From Mesotoga sp. Brook.08.105.5.1 (GTDB lineage Bacteria > Thermotogota > Thermotogae > Petrotogales > Kosmotogaceae), in contig NZ_AYTW01000059.1 of the NCBI RefSeq assembly GCF_002752635.1, forward strand, positions 1 through 47,542: a stretch of 47,542 bases of DNA, given 5' to 3'. Numbering within the stretch: position 1 is the stretch's first letter; each line of letters begins with the position of its first letter. The position numbers and the translations under genes are program-made. Shown here one piece after another: positions 26,301 through 34,148 of the stretch. Below the pieces are notes generated by a model. That model made no database searches. It was not told the DNA's origin and saw only the letters and a list, made by a program, of their open reading frames with translations.

Positions 26301-28166
26301 GACGGTCTCCTCAAATAACTTGACAGATTTGAGAGCATTAGAGATTCCCAAAAGTGAGCGAAGAGCATCAAACTGACGGGTGACTTCACTGTGAGAAACC
26401 TTGACCTCATCTATCGCGCTCTTTAAGTTAATGAAAGAATCTCCATAACTAGATGGAAGTTCTCTCTTAATTGTTGAAACATGAGAAAGAACCTCCTCTG
26501 CCAACTTCAAGGCCTTTTCTTCGGCCGAACTTCCGGACTCAAACAAGTCAAGAATCGTTGAAATCCTAGAATTTGCATATTCGAGTTCCTTACTGATAGA
26601 CGATCTCCACTCAAGGGATGTTTCCTCGCCTATCTTCCTTAGTTTTCCTATAGTGTCTCTTATCTTCGTCAGCGATTGACGAATGCGCATTACGAAAACG
26701 GCATCAGGAGCAACTGCCTTGACTTTGTTAAGGACATCCTTCTTATGGTTGCGATAAATTTCGGCGTGGCGCTTCAAGTTGTCAAGATTGTTGATAATCT
26801 TGTCCAGTTGATCATGCGTGAGATCTTGTAGTTGTGCTACATCAAAACTCACAAGATCTACGTCATGCAAAGCTGCCAGATTGCCGTGAAGCTCAAATGC
26901 TGAAATCTCAAGAGAAGTTCTCTTTTCGTGCAGTCTTCTAACATAGCTGTTGAGTCTTTCTCTTATCTCCTTGAGTCTAGAGAGTTCACGCTCCAGGCTT
27001 TTCGTATCTACAGCATGGTTGTTAGCTTCATTTAGCACTCGTTCCAGCTCGTCCAGGACCACTCTCTTCCCTGTTTTCTTACTGTGAAGCTCCAGGCAAA
27101 AATCTCCCAATTCACAATCATCCAGACGGCGCTTTACAACTTCGAGTGCTGCCATTTTCTCGCTTACGAAGAGGACTCTTTTACCCTGGCTCAGGGACTC
27201 CGCAATAATATTCGCTATCGTCTGACTCTTTCCAGTCCCGGGAGGTCCCTGTATCACGAGGTCTTGACCGCTTTTCACGGCAAGGATAGCCTCTTGCTGA
27301 CTCGAGTCGGCATCTAGTATCTGATAGCAGTTGAGAGGATCGTTTTCTACATCCAAATCTGGAAGCTCGTCGTGTTCATTATCTGGTGCAATCAACGGCT
27401 TCCCTTCTGCAATTGTTCTCAACACAGAGTTTTCGAATATCATGTCTTCATAGTTCTCAAGGTCTTTGTACATGGCAAGCTTGGCAAAAGAGAAGACCCC
27501 TAAAGCAACGTCTTCAATAACCGACCAGCCCTCGATCGGTTCAATTAGCTTTCTGACTTTTACAAATAGATTTCTTAGGGTCGACTCCTCAAGCGACATT
27601 TCCTGATCATAAGTAGACTCCAGGTCAAGGCCAAATTCTTGCAGCTTTTCAGAAAGTGTTGGATTAAGTACAATGTCATCATCGATGATCCTTACGGAAT
27701 AGGGTGAGGCAATTGTCTCGCGGCTAATGGAAACTGGAACAAGGAGTAAAGGTGAAATCACAAAGCTCTTGTTATAATCTACTTCTTTCCACTTGAGGAA
27801 ACCAAAAGCCATAAAAAGGGTATTGATTCCCATTTCCTCGTAAGAAGTCCTCGACTTGAGTTTTAGTCTATTGAGAACAAGGTTCATTTCCTTTTCTTCA
27901 CGGTCAGCCTGTATCTGGTTTGCTTTAAGGGAAATAGTGATTTTATTCTCTTGCTCTTCATCATCTTCTGGAGGAATGGGAATGAAGCTCATCTGTTTTT
28001 CTTGGAGAACGATCTTATTGAAGATCTCGCTGCTTGAAGGGTTTATGAGCATCAAATTGCTCGTCTTGCTGGTCCTGAAGTTGATTAATCTGTTTCTCAT
28101 TGTGAGATCTAGCAAAGCTTTCTTCCACTTGTCGATCTTAACGGAAACAGCGTCATTGTTTTCCAT
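23334..28166 (-). CDS. DUF4011-type superfamily 1 helicase with vsr-like nuclease and DUF3320 C-terminus
   Basis: ATG 28166 follows GGAGGG on the minus strand. The product has 1610 residues. N-terminus: KIDKWKKALLDLTMRNRLINFR is typical of DUF4011. The SF1 ATPase is split: Walker A at about 305 (QGPPGTGKSQTI), a long coiled-coil insert at about 370-900, then Walker B at about 985 (FDEAS), VVVGDNKQLPP, NVQGDERD and LNVAITRAKRKV. At about 1290-1380 is a PD-(D/E)xK/vsr-like nuclease (GYRIDLAI ... GIECDG ... W-K-I-I-R-I-W-S), followed by a C-terminal DUF3320-like region. Proteins of this build are frequent in defence islands and act on nucleic acid, but the exact role is not known. All motif residues appear intact. 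The neighbouring AbiE remnant and CRISPR array support a defence context. Confidence 0.85.
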   Translation of the reverse strand: MENNDAVSVKIDKWKKALLDLTMRNRLINFRTSKTSNLMLINPSSSEIFNKIVLQEKQMSFIPIPPEDDEEQENKITISLKANQIQADREEKEMNLVLNRLKLKSRTSYEEMGINTLFMAFGFLKWKEVDYNKSFVISPLLLVPVSISRETIASPYSVRIIDDDIVLNPTLSEKLQEFGLDLESTYDQEMSLEESTLRNLFVKVRKLIEPIEGWSVIEDVALGVFSFAKLAMYKDLENYEDMIFENSVLRTIAEGKPLIAPDNEHDELPDLDVENDPLNCYQILDADSSQQEAILAVKSGQDLVIQGPPGTGKSQTIANIIAESLSQGKRVLFVSEKMAALEVVKRRLDDCELGDFCLELHSKKTGKRVVLDELERVLNEANNHAVDTKSLERELSRLKEIRERLNSYVRRLHEKRTSLEISAFELHGNLAALHDVDLVSFDVAQLQDLTHDQLDKIINNLDNLKRHAEIYRNHKKDVLNKVKAVAPDAVFVMRIRQSLTKIRDTIGKLRKIGEETSLEWRSSISKELEYANSRISTILDLFESGSSAEEKALKLAEEVLSHVSTIKRELPSSYGDSFINLKSAIDEVKVSHSEVTRQFDALRSLLGISNALKSVKLFEETVSLLTRYRPAILQLNHNELQRKFSSSYNSFFGRLFGGYKKNVRILSSLKYDGVLNYERIVEDLEKSERVLSQCGLMTKACNEKELISLLESSKGIIESFNESYDNLEKALRSSESDLIELIEYFSFFSILPKGNQNQQAISGRSDWVKRAITATNSFFKDLEEVSDMVITEPFSDGKSLSDFEGFEDFVQRLQESLPKLDDWLSMKKSIIFLEKAGLEDFLERARESEVESDVLDKVFLKGFYSNLLSELYAKDEVLNSFSTSDHNLLVKEFRLLDSKQQLYARKRLASFLAQRIPVSNLVNSGSAETSILRREIAKKRRNKSIRRLFSETPNLLQVLKPCMMMSPLSVSVFTDPEKFKFDVAIFDEASQVFPEDSVGAIMRAKQVVVVGDNKQLPPTSFFRISEPDEAEMTDEENDLESLESILDECSAAGLPEKKLLWHYRSRHESLIAFSNYHFYMNRLSTFPSSSFNGLDSGICFEYVSNGVYDRAKSRKNIEEARRVAEMVMSHARTKAGVSLGVVAFSEAQQTAILDRIEELRSQDQSVEDFFGEDKVEPFFVKNLENVQGDERDEMIFSIGYGRDASGKLTMNFGPLNKNGGERRLNVAITRAKRKVTVVSSIRGADISAEIQTPGVRALREYLNYAEEGGSREFLLRETENTGGEFESPFEEEVYEELTARGFNVHKQVGCSGYRIDLAIVDNEHPGRYVAGIECDGAMYHSARTARDRDRLRQQVLENLGWKIIRIWSRDWIFDRSSEIKRVIAEIGAAGSVSENTEALNINDELIVENPLPSIKREETTLPLYERFSPHDLTKLVSLQKVIQLYSLIGAIIEKEAPVHLDEVVSRIIMLFDTRPDLLQVNWDMYTKSGNVSRKSLREYVMAQFPRDSYVLQGDFLLKRNERILPRRSASRDDMRKPEHIPPVEIQEAIKLCLKNAFTMDREDLKTDVARLFGYKRTGTNISNVIDNEVSLLIRNHEIQIQDGKVSIRKQ

Positions 28167-28863
28167 GGGATCCCTCCAGAAGCCTATCTCATACTACCGG
28201 TCTAAACAGAATAAACTAAATGATACACGCAAAACGCTGACTCAACTCATCGAAGAGTCTTTCTTTCAAATCGATCCAAGATCCGTCCATTCTGGTTGGC
28301 AGAACTGATTGGCATCTTGAAATTCAACACTTGAGATGCACTTCTCAGGAAATCTCGAATTGCTAATGTTAACTCTGTATCTCCATATGTTCATACATTG
28401 CAGAAAACAGATTAAGCTCATTTGCCTAGAGAGATTGTATCATTTTGTAAGCAAATGAAACAATGTGAAGAACCTAGAAATAATAACTTTAGATATTTGG
28501 GAAGCAAACCCCGAAGGTGCACACTCTGGTAAATTCAAGATCAATGCATGAGCTGGCTTGATTATTGAATCATCGGCAAAATACGGCGTGGCATGACTTG
28601 GGGCAGACTCTTCTTTCAAGACTTCTTTTGCTTTTAACAACCGTTCGTCTACCTTTCGTTTCAACCATTTTCACCTCTCTTTCTTCTATGGAACTTAGTG
28701 TACTCCCGTCCAGTGAGTTGTAACCATTAAGTAAAAGAACTTCCATGCACCATAAATCATATGTGTAAACAGAAATCATCTTCGCTTCAAAAAAGGCAAA
28801 ACTTGATGCTCGCAACTCCAACCCATCGCTTGTCCAATGCACGCGGCTTCTTGACTCTCAGGG
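28167..28863. other. Intergenic stretch of about 700 nt with no supported gene
   Basis: Several short overlapping frames exist (for example 28440-28664 minus and 28570-28842 minus). On the minus strand AGAGAGGTGAAA precedes an ATG at about 28660, which opens a 30-odd-residue basic peptide, and another frame starts within a few bases. None extends convincingly. This may be a decayed small gene between two defence-type genes. Confidence 0.4.
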
Positions 28864-29607
28864 CTAGTCACTTACAACAGCCTTGCTCCAGTCAAATTGA
28901 AGAACATCCGAGAAATCTACGTCGACGCCACCGGCTCTGGATAAGGTGATTTCAACCTTGTCTATTCCATTTGAACTTGATCGATGTTCAGATGGACAAT
29001 GAAGCAACATAATGGTATCGGCTTCTGCCAAGTATGAACCGTTTCCTTCAAAATCCTCTATTCTTGGCATCTTTCCAGCATTTCTGTACGCTGAGTGTTT
29101 CAGCTTGGTCGCAACGATGAATACAATGCCCAGGGTCATTCCAACTTGCTTTAGAAGGCCACAAGCTTTCCTCTTTCCTGACAGGAGGTAAAGGTCGTCG
29201 ATGAAGAAGATTTCGATCCCTCTAGAGTGATGGAGTTCGGCAGCAACTTCTATCGTTCTTTCTATGCTACGTTCCTTCAAATCTGCAATATCTAATGTGA
29301 GCTGCTTCAGTTCATACAAACTGCGATTCAATTCATCTAATTCATCTGTGGGCAGATCTTTCGTATCTTCCAGCTTTAGCTGTGATTCGAAAACTCTTCG
29401 CAAAAGTCTTGTCTGAAGGTTTTTGGAAGGCTCGCTACATGATAAAAAGGCAACCCGCCCACCTTCAAGTGCGAATTTATATGCCAGGTTTAGCAGAAAC
29501 GTTGTCTTTCCGCTCATATGGAGTCCTCCAACCACTACTAGATGCCCGCTTGTTATTGGTTGGAGACAATTAGATAGACCTCCGTAAGGCCAGTTCAGAT
29601 TCTTCAT
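28864..29607 (-). CDS. Stand-alone DnaB-C/RecA-fold ATPase
   Basis: ATG 29607 is chosen over the in-frame start at 29661 because GAGGTGG sits just before it, giving 247 residues. Walker A is GGLHMSGKTTF (about 28-38), Walker B is IFFIDDLYLL (about 150), and the sensor-like segments are IVFIVATKLKHS, AEADTIMLLHCPSE and KVEITLSRAGG. This follows the order in the C-terminal ATPase domain of replicative helicase DnaB and of RadA/KaiC-like proteins. The N-terminal DnaB domain is absent, and the whole protein is about half the length of DnaB. Similar stand-alone ATPases occur on mobile elements. It lies upstream of the DUF4011 gene on the same strand, but about 700 nt separate them, so co-transcription is uncertain. 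Confidence 0.7.
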   Translation of the reverse strand: MKNLNWPYGGLSNCLQPITSGHLVVVGGLHMSGKTTFLLNLAYKFALEGGRVAFLSCSEPSKNLQTRLLRRVFESQLKLEDTKDLPTDELDELNRSLYELKQLTLDIADLKERSIERTIEVAAELHHSRGIEIFFIDDLYLLSGKRKACGLLKQVGMTLGIVFIVATKLKHSAYRNAGKMPRIEDFEGNGSYLAEADTIMLLHCPSEHRSSSNGIDKVEITLSRAGGVDVDFSDVLQFDWSKAVVSD

Positions 29608-29908
29608 AAACCACCTCGAAGTATCTGCCGTTGATCTGCTGTTAAGCTTACCATTCCACAACTTAAGTCTATACTACAGCAGCTACACTGCCTTCATTGA
29701 ATAGGGTCAGACTCCTGTTAATGCTTTGGCGAAGAGGATTGTTGAATTCCGTTTGCGCTTGGATTCAGAATGATTACATCAAGCAGTTCATGAACCTTGC
29801 GCTCCCTAAGCTCGTTTTGTGTCGTGGTTCCTTTTCTTCGAGATCTTGCTGAACCAATCAGCGTTTTTTGTCATTTCCAGCCTCTGCATATTCGGATGTC
29901 GAGAGAGA
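29608..29908. other. Intergenic region carrying a second AATAGGGTCAGACTCC motif
   Basis: No gene is seen. AATAGGGTCAGACTCC lies at 29700-29715, an exact copy of the motif at 23022. The two copies bracket the DUF4011/DnaB-like gene block. Confidence 0.45.
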
Positions 29909-30697
29909 TTATCTTTTCTCAAGTTCTTCTTCTACAATCCTGTAGAACTCTTCTCTGACATGTTTTTCCATCCAGGGCATGTGGCCGCATCTTTCCAGAA
30001 GCCTGAACTTGAAATTCTCAAGTACCCTTGAAAGCGGGATCTCGACACCCTCTGCCGGATGGGGATCGTAATCGCCATGGACTGCGAGAACGGGACAACG
30101 AATCTTCTTGCCATTCTCGAGAAGCTCTCCGCTGCTTCTCATCTCTGAGGCCTCTGTCCATACGCTCTTGTATATCTCTGCATCAACATTGACTTCGACT
30201 CTTTCGGCATCTTCGAGAAGATCGAAGTGGTCTGTCTTGGCCAGAAGTTCTCTGAACTCAGATAGCAGTTCTCTATCTTTCAGTTCTGCATTGTTCAGGA
30301 GGCTCATGAGTTTTTCCGCTCGAGCCTTTTCTTTTGCGTCAAGACGGTTCAGGCGAGTATTCAAAATACCGGAAGCGTAATGCTGCTCGAAAGGACCGCT
30401 GCTTATGAGTATTATCCTATCCACAAGATCGCCATGCTCTGCCGCAAACAGGAAGACGAGCCACGCTCCCCAAGAATGTCCCAGAAGAATAACCGGGGAA
30501 ATGCAATAATTCTCGACAATCTCCCTTAACTCCTCTATTTGTCCGGATACCGTCTTCTTTGTCTGATAGGGCTCCAGAACTCCCCATCTCTTTCCCAGCT
30601 CTCGCGCAAGGGGCGCGACTCCTCCGGCCGCTCCAGGTCCTCCATGAGCGACTACAACTCTGTATGGAGGATCGCCGTGCATTCTGAGATTGTCCAT
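29909..30697 (-). CDS. Alpha/beta hydrolase, prolyl-iminopeptidase-like
   Basis: ATG 30697 follows GGAGG on the minus strand. The 262-residue protein has the oxyanion motif HGGPG (18-22), the nucleophile elbow GHSWG with Ser75, a cap region (about 100-190), then AVHGDYDPH carrying the acid and CGHMPW carrying the catalytic histidine. HGGPG plus GHSWG is typical of prolyl iminopeptidase-like serine hydrolases, but the substrate cannot be told from the sequence. There is no signal peptide, so it is cytoplasmic. It is 210 nt downstream of the M14 peptidase gene on the same strand, and both may serve peptide use. Confidence 0.85.
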   Translation of the reverse strand: MDNLRMHGDPPYRVVVAHGGPGAAGGVAPLARELGKRWGVLEPYQTKKTVSGQIEELREIVENYCISPVILLGHSWGAWLVFLFAAEHGDLVDRIILISSGPFEQHYASGILNTRLNRLDAKEKARAEKLMSLLNNAELKDRELLSEFRELLAKTDHFDLLEDAERVEVNVDAEIYKSVWTEASEMRSSGELLENGKKIRCPVLAVHGDYDPHPAEGVEIPLSRVLENFKFRLLERCGHMPWMEKHVREEFYRIVEEELEKR

Positions 30698-30907
30698 CTT
30701 CTGAACCTCCGCTTAGATGTGGTCTTATTCGTGTCTAGCGATTGCCAGGCATTTACAACTCCGGCAAGTCAAGCTTAGCCGAAATTGGCGAAAAATGGGA
30801 CAGAAGAGAGGAACTAGTCAGTCCCTATTTTCGCCTCGTATGAACTGGATGCCGAAGCCGTATTCCATCGTTTTCTCTAAGCCCTGCCGAGGAATATCTT
30901 GATACTA

Positions 30908-32281
30908 CTAGCTTCTATCGAGAGCATAAAGAGCAGCATATAGTCCGCTCATCAGCTGTATTTGGACGAGTTTCTTTATGGGGATAATCGTGTACTCGAG
31001 TTCCTTTTCCAGTTTGTCACTCATGTCCTTCATGTGCCGATATGCTTTCTCTGCGGCAGCTTTGAACTCACCGTCGTTCGTCTTCTCGTAGTTGAGAAGC
31101 ATGATCCTTCTGAGCATTCCCCACAAAAGCATCTTGTAGGTCTTGGAGACCTGCTGGTTGTCGAAGGCTTCGGCCACAGTCGCCTTCTTTTCCAATTCCT
31201 TGGCGGTCTTTGCCCAGTTCTCCTGTACAGGGAGGTGTCTTTCGGAGGATTCGAGGAAGTCGTCGAGAGCGGTCCGCAGAGGAGTATCGACCACGAGCCT
31301 GTCCTTCAACGGGAAGTAGATTTCCCTTATCTTCTGGTCCTCCAGCTTTGTGTCTTCGATATTGGCAAGCACAAGATCCCTCCTGATGAACTCCGTCTCG
31401 GAAAGATCTTCAATTTTGGGATTGTAATAATACGGAACTTCACATACCAGCTCAAATACCTTCTCGTTGAACTGCTTTCCGTACTCGTAGCTGCAGGTTC
31501 CCGCCTTCCCGATTATTTCTGCCGGATCCCTGTCTGTATTGGCTGCGTAGTAATCGTAGGTGTCTCTCATCGTCGGCATCTTGAAAACTGCTTCGGCGAA
31601 CTTGACTGCATACGGCATCTCCGGCTCGCCAAGCGCTGCCGGGATATTCTGGTCTTCGTAGGCCTTCTCGAATATCGGATAAAGGATCGGAGCATCGTCG
31701 GATATGTAGTTGTAGACTCCCCCAAAACCGGCATTGTGGAGGCTATATATGAAGATCGGCTTGACCTCTTCGATTATGTTCATCAGAGCTCTCGTCTCGG
31801 GAATCGGATCGTTGTTGTCGAGAGTCTTGTACTTTATGGGGAAGGTCCATTCTACCTGCTGAAAACTCGCCGGTCTGTAGAAGTTCAGCGCATAGTTCAA
31901 GGGCGTGTATGGTCCTTTGAACCAGCCCTCGTTCAACTTCGCCCCGTCGTTGTCGGCTACCTTCACTATGTACCAGCTCACGTCCTTAAAGGTATTTCTG
32001 AAGGCTTCATTTTCGACCAGCTGCTGAGAAAGGTAGTCGAGCATCATGCTTCCTATCGGTTCATTTGGATGCGGAAAACCATACATCAGTATCGCCCTGG
32101 AACCATTGCCGATCTTCAAACAATAGATCGGATCTCCGGCCATCGATTCACCTATCTTGTAGAAGCTGGCAAGATCGGGGTATTGCTCCGCGAGTTTCCT
32201 GCTCGACTCGTTCAGCTCGTCGACCGTCTTGAAGTATTCGTATTCCGTTACATTCTTGATTACCGCCTTAATTGAATCCAT
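30908..32281 (-). CDS. M14-family zinc carboxypeptidase
   Basis: ATG 32281 is chosen over the upstream in-frame start at 32395 because AGGGGGT precedes it and the protein then begins with a typical sequence (MDSIKAVIKNVTEYEYF), giving 457 residues. Zinc ligands are in GFPHPNEPIG (H-x-x-E, about 68-73) and SLHNAGFGG (about 181). The catalytic glutamate is probably in FELVCEVPYYYNP (about 280). A helical C-terminal region of about 150 residues follows. There is no signal peptide. M14 enzymes remove C-terminal residues or act on cell-wall peptides, and the substrate is unknown here. The gene is downstream of tRNA-Pro and its terminator. Confidence 0.85.
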   Translation of the reverse strand: MDSIKAVIKNVTEYEYFKTVDELNESSRKLAEQYPDLASFYKIGESMAGDPIYCLKIGNGSRAILMYGFPHPNEPIGSMMLDYLSQQLVENEAFRNTFKDVSWYIVKVADNDGAKLNEGWFKGPYTPLNYALNFYRPASFQQVEWTFPIKYKTLDNNDPIPETRALMNIIEEVKPIFIYSLHNAGFGGVYNYISDDAPILYPIFEKAYEDQNIPAALGEPEMPYAVKFAEAVFKMPTMRDTYDYYAANTDRDPAEIIGKAGTCSYEYGKQFNEKVFELVCEVPYYYNPKIEDLSETEFIRRDLVLANIEDTKLEDQKIREIYFPLKDRLVVDTPLRTALDDFLESSERHLPVQENWAKTAKELEKKATVAEAFDNQQVSKTYKMLLWGMLRRIMLLNYEKTNDGEFKAAAEKAYRHMKDMSDKLEKELEYTIIPIKKLVQIQLMSGLYAALYALDRS

Positions 32282-32445
32282 AACTACCCCCTTTATATAT
32301 AGTGACAGGCGACCTGCCTGTTGTTGTCGCCTGTTTGGAGCTTCGATTTCTTGACAGTGAATCTTTGGTTCTAATGGCTTCCTGGAAGAACGCATGAACC
32401 AGGAGTCTTCTTGAGAAGGACATTTAAAGTATAACCCGTTCTAAT

Positions 32446-32473
32446 ATAAAAAAACCCCCGAACGAATCGAGGG
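32446..32473 (-). terminator. Intrinsic terminator of tRNA-Pro
   Basis: On the minus strand CCCTCGA-TTCGT-TCGGGGG forms a 7-bp stem (one T-G pair) and is followed immediately by seven T residues. It lies just 3' of the tRNA. Confidence 0.85.
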
Positions 32474-32477
32474 TTCT

Positions 32478-32553
32478 TGGTCGGGGCGACTGGACTTGAA
32501 CCAGCGACCTTCTGCGCCCCATGCAGACACGCTTCCAACTGCGCTACGCCCCG
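32478..32553 (-). tRNA. tRNA-Pro(GGG)
   Basis: The 76 nt fold into a complete cloverleaf: acceptor CGGGGCG/CGCCCCG, D-stem GCGC/GCGT, anticodon stem TCTGC/GCAGA around loop ATGGGGC, T-stem GCTGG/CCAGT around TTCAAGT, discriminator A and an encoded CCA. T33 and G37 flank the anticodon GGG. The C1-G72 first pair is common in bacterial tRNA-Pro. Confidence 0.95.
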
Positions 32554-32562
32554 TACTCGAAG

Positions 32563-32591
32563 ATTCTATCACAGTTGGGATTACCTTTCAA
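32563..32591 (-). promoter_or_regulatory. Promoter of tRNA-Pro
   Basis: On the minus strand TTGAAA (32586-32591) and TAGAAT (32563-32568) are separated by exactly 17 bp. The -10 box ends 9 nt before the mature tRNA 5' end. Confidence 0.75.
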
Positions 32592-32644
32592 GAGCAGAAC
32601 GACGCCCCGAGCAGCTTTCAAACAATGAAAAGTTGCTCTGCGGG

Positions 32645-33109
32645 CTACTCCCTGACCTCGAACGTGAGGAAGTCGATCTCTACACCACCGCTGTCCGAGT
32701 CATTCAATCTGAAGTCGTAGAATCCGGCATCCCATGGAGCGGTAAATACTATCAAACCGTCTGTCATGCCGCCGACGTAAGCATACTGAATGTCGTGCAG
32801 GTCGTTTTCGGACTCGCTTCCATGTGGAATATCAGAGGGAACGATTCCGATCCAGGCGTACGTTTCGAGGCCTTCTGTTCCGTAGAAGTACAGAGTGATC
32901 TCTTCACCGGGAACGAAAACAACTTTGTCAAGGCTCATGTACTTGGATTCCAAGGGAAACTCATCGTCCGCAACATATACCAGACTCTCGATCTCATCGA
33001 GATAGAATTCGTAGATTGAACCATCCTTCAAAGTAATAACCAGCAGACCATTCGCAAGCGCCGCAACACACAGTGCCGCAATTATCAGTAAAGCAAAAGT
33101 CTTTTTCAT
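32645..33109 (-). CDS. Small secreted protein of unknown function
   Basis: ATG 33109 (MKKTFALLIIAALCVAALANG) is chosen because GGAGGTG precedes it and it opens a signal peptide. An in-frame start at 33139 would place charged residues before it. The product has 154 residues. After the signal comes DGSIYEFYLDEIESLVYV, then a predicted beta-sandwich with FVPGEEITLYFYGTEGLE and APWDAGFYDFRLND. The last segment resembles domains that bind or decorate other proteins at the surface, but I do not recognise a named family. It is followed by tRNA-Pro on the same strand. Confidence 0.7.
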   Translation of the reverse strand: MKKTFALLIIAALCVAALANGLLVITLKDGSIYEFYLDEIESLVYVADDEFPLESKYMSLDKVVFVPGEEITLYFYGTEGLETYAWIGIVPSDIPHGSESENDLHDIQYAYVGGMTDGLIVFTAPWDAGFYDFRLNDSDSGGVEIDFLTFEVRE

Positions 33110-33327
33110 GGCGCACCTCCTATATGATGATTCTCTCACAATTGCTCATTCAGACGGCCGTCGTTTCATGCCTCCCTCAAGAACTATTGCTTCACCAGAA
33201 ACGGATGGACAGTCTCAAAACAGGAGGCATTTTAGTCATTTCTTTCCGGCAAAGCCGTGAAACTGATCTCCCCTTGAGGAAGAGCAACTCAGATCGCAGA
33301 TGCTATCATAACTCAGTCTTGTTCAAA

Positions 33328-33336
33328 TGCTATAAT
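33328..33336 (+). promoter_or_regulatory. Extended -10 promoter of the NifX-like/PadR operon
   Basis: TGCTATAAT is a perfect -10 box with the TGn extension, 37 nt before the GTG start. No good -35 box is present at 17 bp, which is usual for extended -10 promoters. Confidence 0.6.
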
Positions 33337-33372
33337 ATATGTTAGATGAATATAGGTAAGGAGGTAGTTTTT

Positions 33373-33744
33373 GTGAAGATCGCAATTCCCACTATTGATA
33401 ATAACGGTCTCAAATCCAAGATTTCAGAGCATTTCGGTCACTCTCCGTTCTTCGCATTCGTAACTGTGGAGAACAACGAGATTGTCTCTCACGAAATCGA
33501 AGCGAACCCTTTTGAACAGCACGAGCCAGGCGAGATTCCAGGCTACGTGAAGAGTAAAGGCGCCGATGTGATAATAACAAGAGGCATGGGCGGCCGGGCA
33601 AGACAGTTCTTCGAGACGCTGGGCGTACATGCCATTACCGGGGCCAGCGGGACCGTCGAAGCGCTAGTAAGAACCTACATTGAAGGCGAACTTTCCAGCG
33701 TTGAATACGAGCCCGAAGACCATGGAAAGTTTCACAATCACTAG
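33373..33744 (+). CDS. NifX/NifB-C-like (dinitrogenase iron-molybdenum cofactor family) protein
   Basis: GTG 33373 is chosen because AAGGAGGT (33359-33366) precedes it. The in-frame ATG 33346 lies upstream of that site. The product has 123 residues: VKIAIPT at the start, SEHFGHSPFFAFV, a helix, then GADVIITRGMGGRARQFFETLGVHAITGASGTVEALVRTYIEG. This matches the small dinitrogenase FeMo-cofactor-binding family found in many anaerobes without nitrogenase. These proteins are thought to bind metal clusters, and the histidine-rich tail HGKFHNH fits metal binding. The PadR gene follows after 21 nt, so the two form an operon. Confidence 0.85.
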   Translation: MKIAIPTIDNNGLKSKISEHFGHSPFFAFVTVENNEIVSHEIEANPFEQHEPGEIPGYVKSKGADVIITRGMGGRARQFFETLGVHAITGASGTVEALVRTYIEGELSSVEYEPEDHGKFHNH

Positions 33745-33765
33745 AAAAAAGACGACGGAGCATAT

Positions 33766-34128
33766 ATGAGAAGTATGAGAGGAAGACGAATGGGGATGGG
33801 CAGATCATGGATCGAGTTGTATCTGCTTCTCCTCATCGCTGAGAAACCGGGCCACGGGTATGAACTGTCTTCTAGAATCAACGACTTCGAGATCCCTATC
33901 TTTGGTGTCGGTCAGATGGGCAGTCTGTACCGGGTGCTCGGGAGTCTCGAGGAAACGGGTCTTATAACCTCTGAATGGGATACTGAAGACACAGGTCCAG
34001 CCCGGAAGAATTATAAAATAACCGAAGCGGGCCTTGAATATCTTAAATCTGCCGAAGTCAGGATCAGAAGGTTCAAAGACAATATAGATAAGTTTCTTGA
34101 AAGGCTTGAAGATCTAAAGAAAGCATGA
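33766..34128 (+). CDS. PadR-family transcriptional regulator
   Basis: ATG 33766 has a modest CGGAG before it. The 120 residues are a typical PadR winged helix: WIELYLLLLIAEKPGHGYELSSRI, then GQMGSLYRVLGSLEETGLITSEWDTEDTGPARKNYKITEAGLEYL, and a C-terminal coiled coil for dimerisation. The effector is unknown. It is co-transcribed with the NifX-like gene and probably regulates this operon. It ends in a short hairpin shared with the convergent next gene. Confidence 0.9.
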   Translation: MRSMRGRRMGMGRSWIELYLLLLIAEKPGHGYELSSRINDFEIPIFGVGQMGSLYRVLGSLEETGLITSEWDTEDTGPARKNYKITEAGLEYLKSAEVRIRRFKDNIDKFLERLEDLKKA

Positions 34129-34148
34129 AGCCCTGCGACGCAAGGCTT
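34128..34148. terminator. Possible bidirectional hairpin between convergent genes
   Basis: AAGCC (34128-34132) and GGCTT (34144-34148), with inner complementary TGCG/CGCA, can fold between the PadR stop and the PLP-enzyme stop. The T-run after it on the plus strand is short, so its strength as a terminator is doubtful. Confidence 0.4.

Noticed and set aside
28440-28842. Two overlapping minus-strand frames of 74 and 90 codons upstream of the DUF4011 gene
   Set aside because: They overlap each other in different frames. Only the first 30 or so residues look protein-like, and the remainder does not. They could be a decayed small gene, but this is not enough to call.
30962-32275. 437-codon plus-strand frame
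   Set aside because: It lies exactly antisense to the M14 peptidase gene, which has clear zinc-ligand motifs and a ribosome binding site. The long antisense frame is a by-product of codon usage.
32477-33019. 180-codon plus-strand frame beginning MVGATGLEPATF
   Set aside because: It runs antisense through tRNA-Pro and the small secreted protein gene. The opening residues are the well-known mistranslation of a tRNA.
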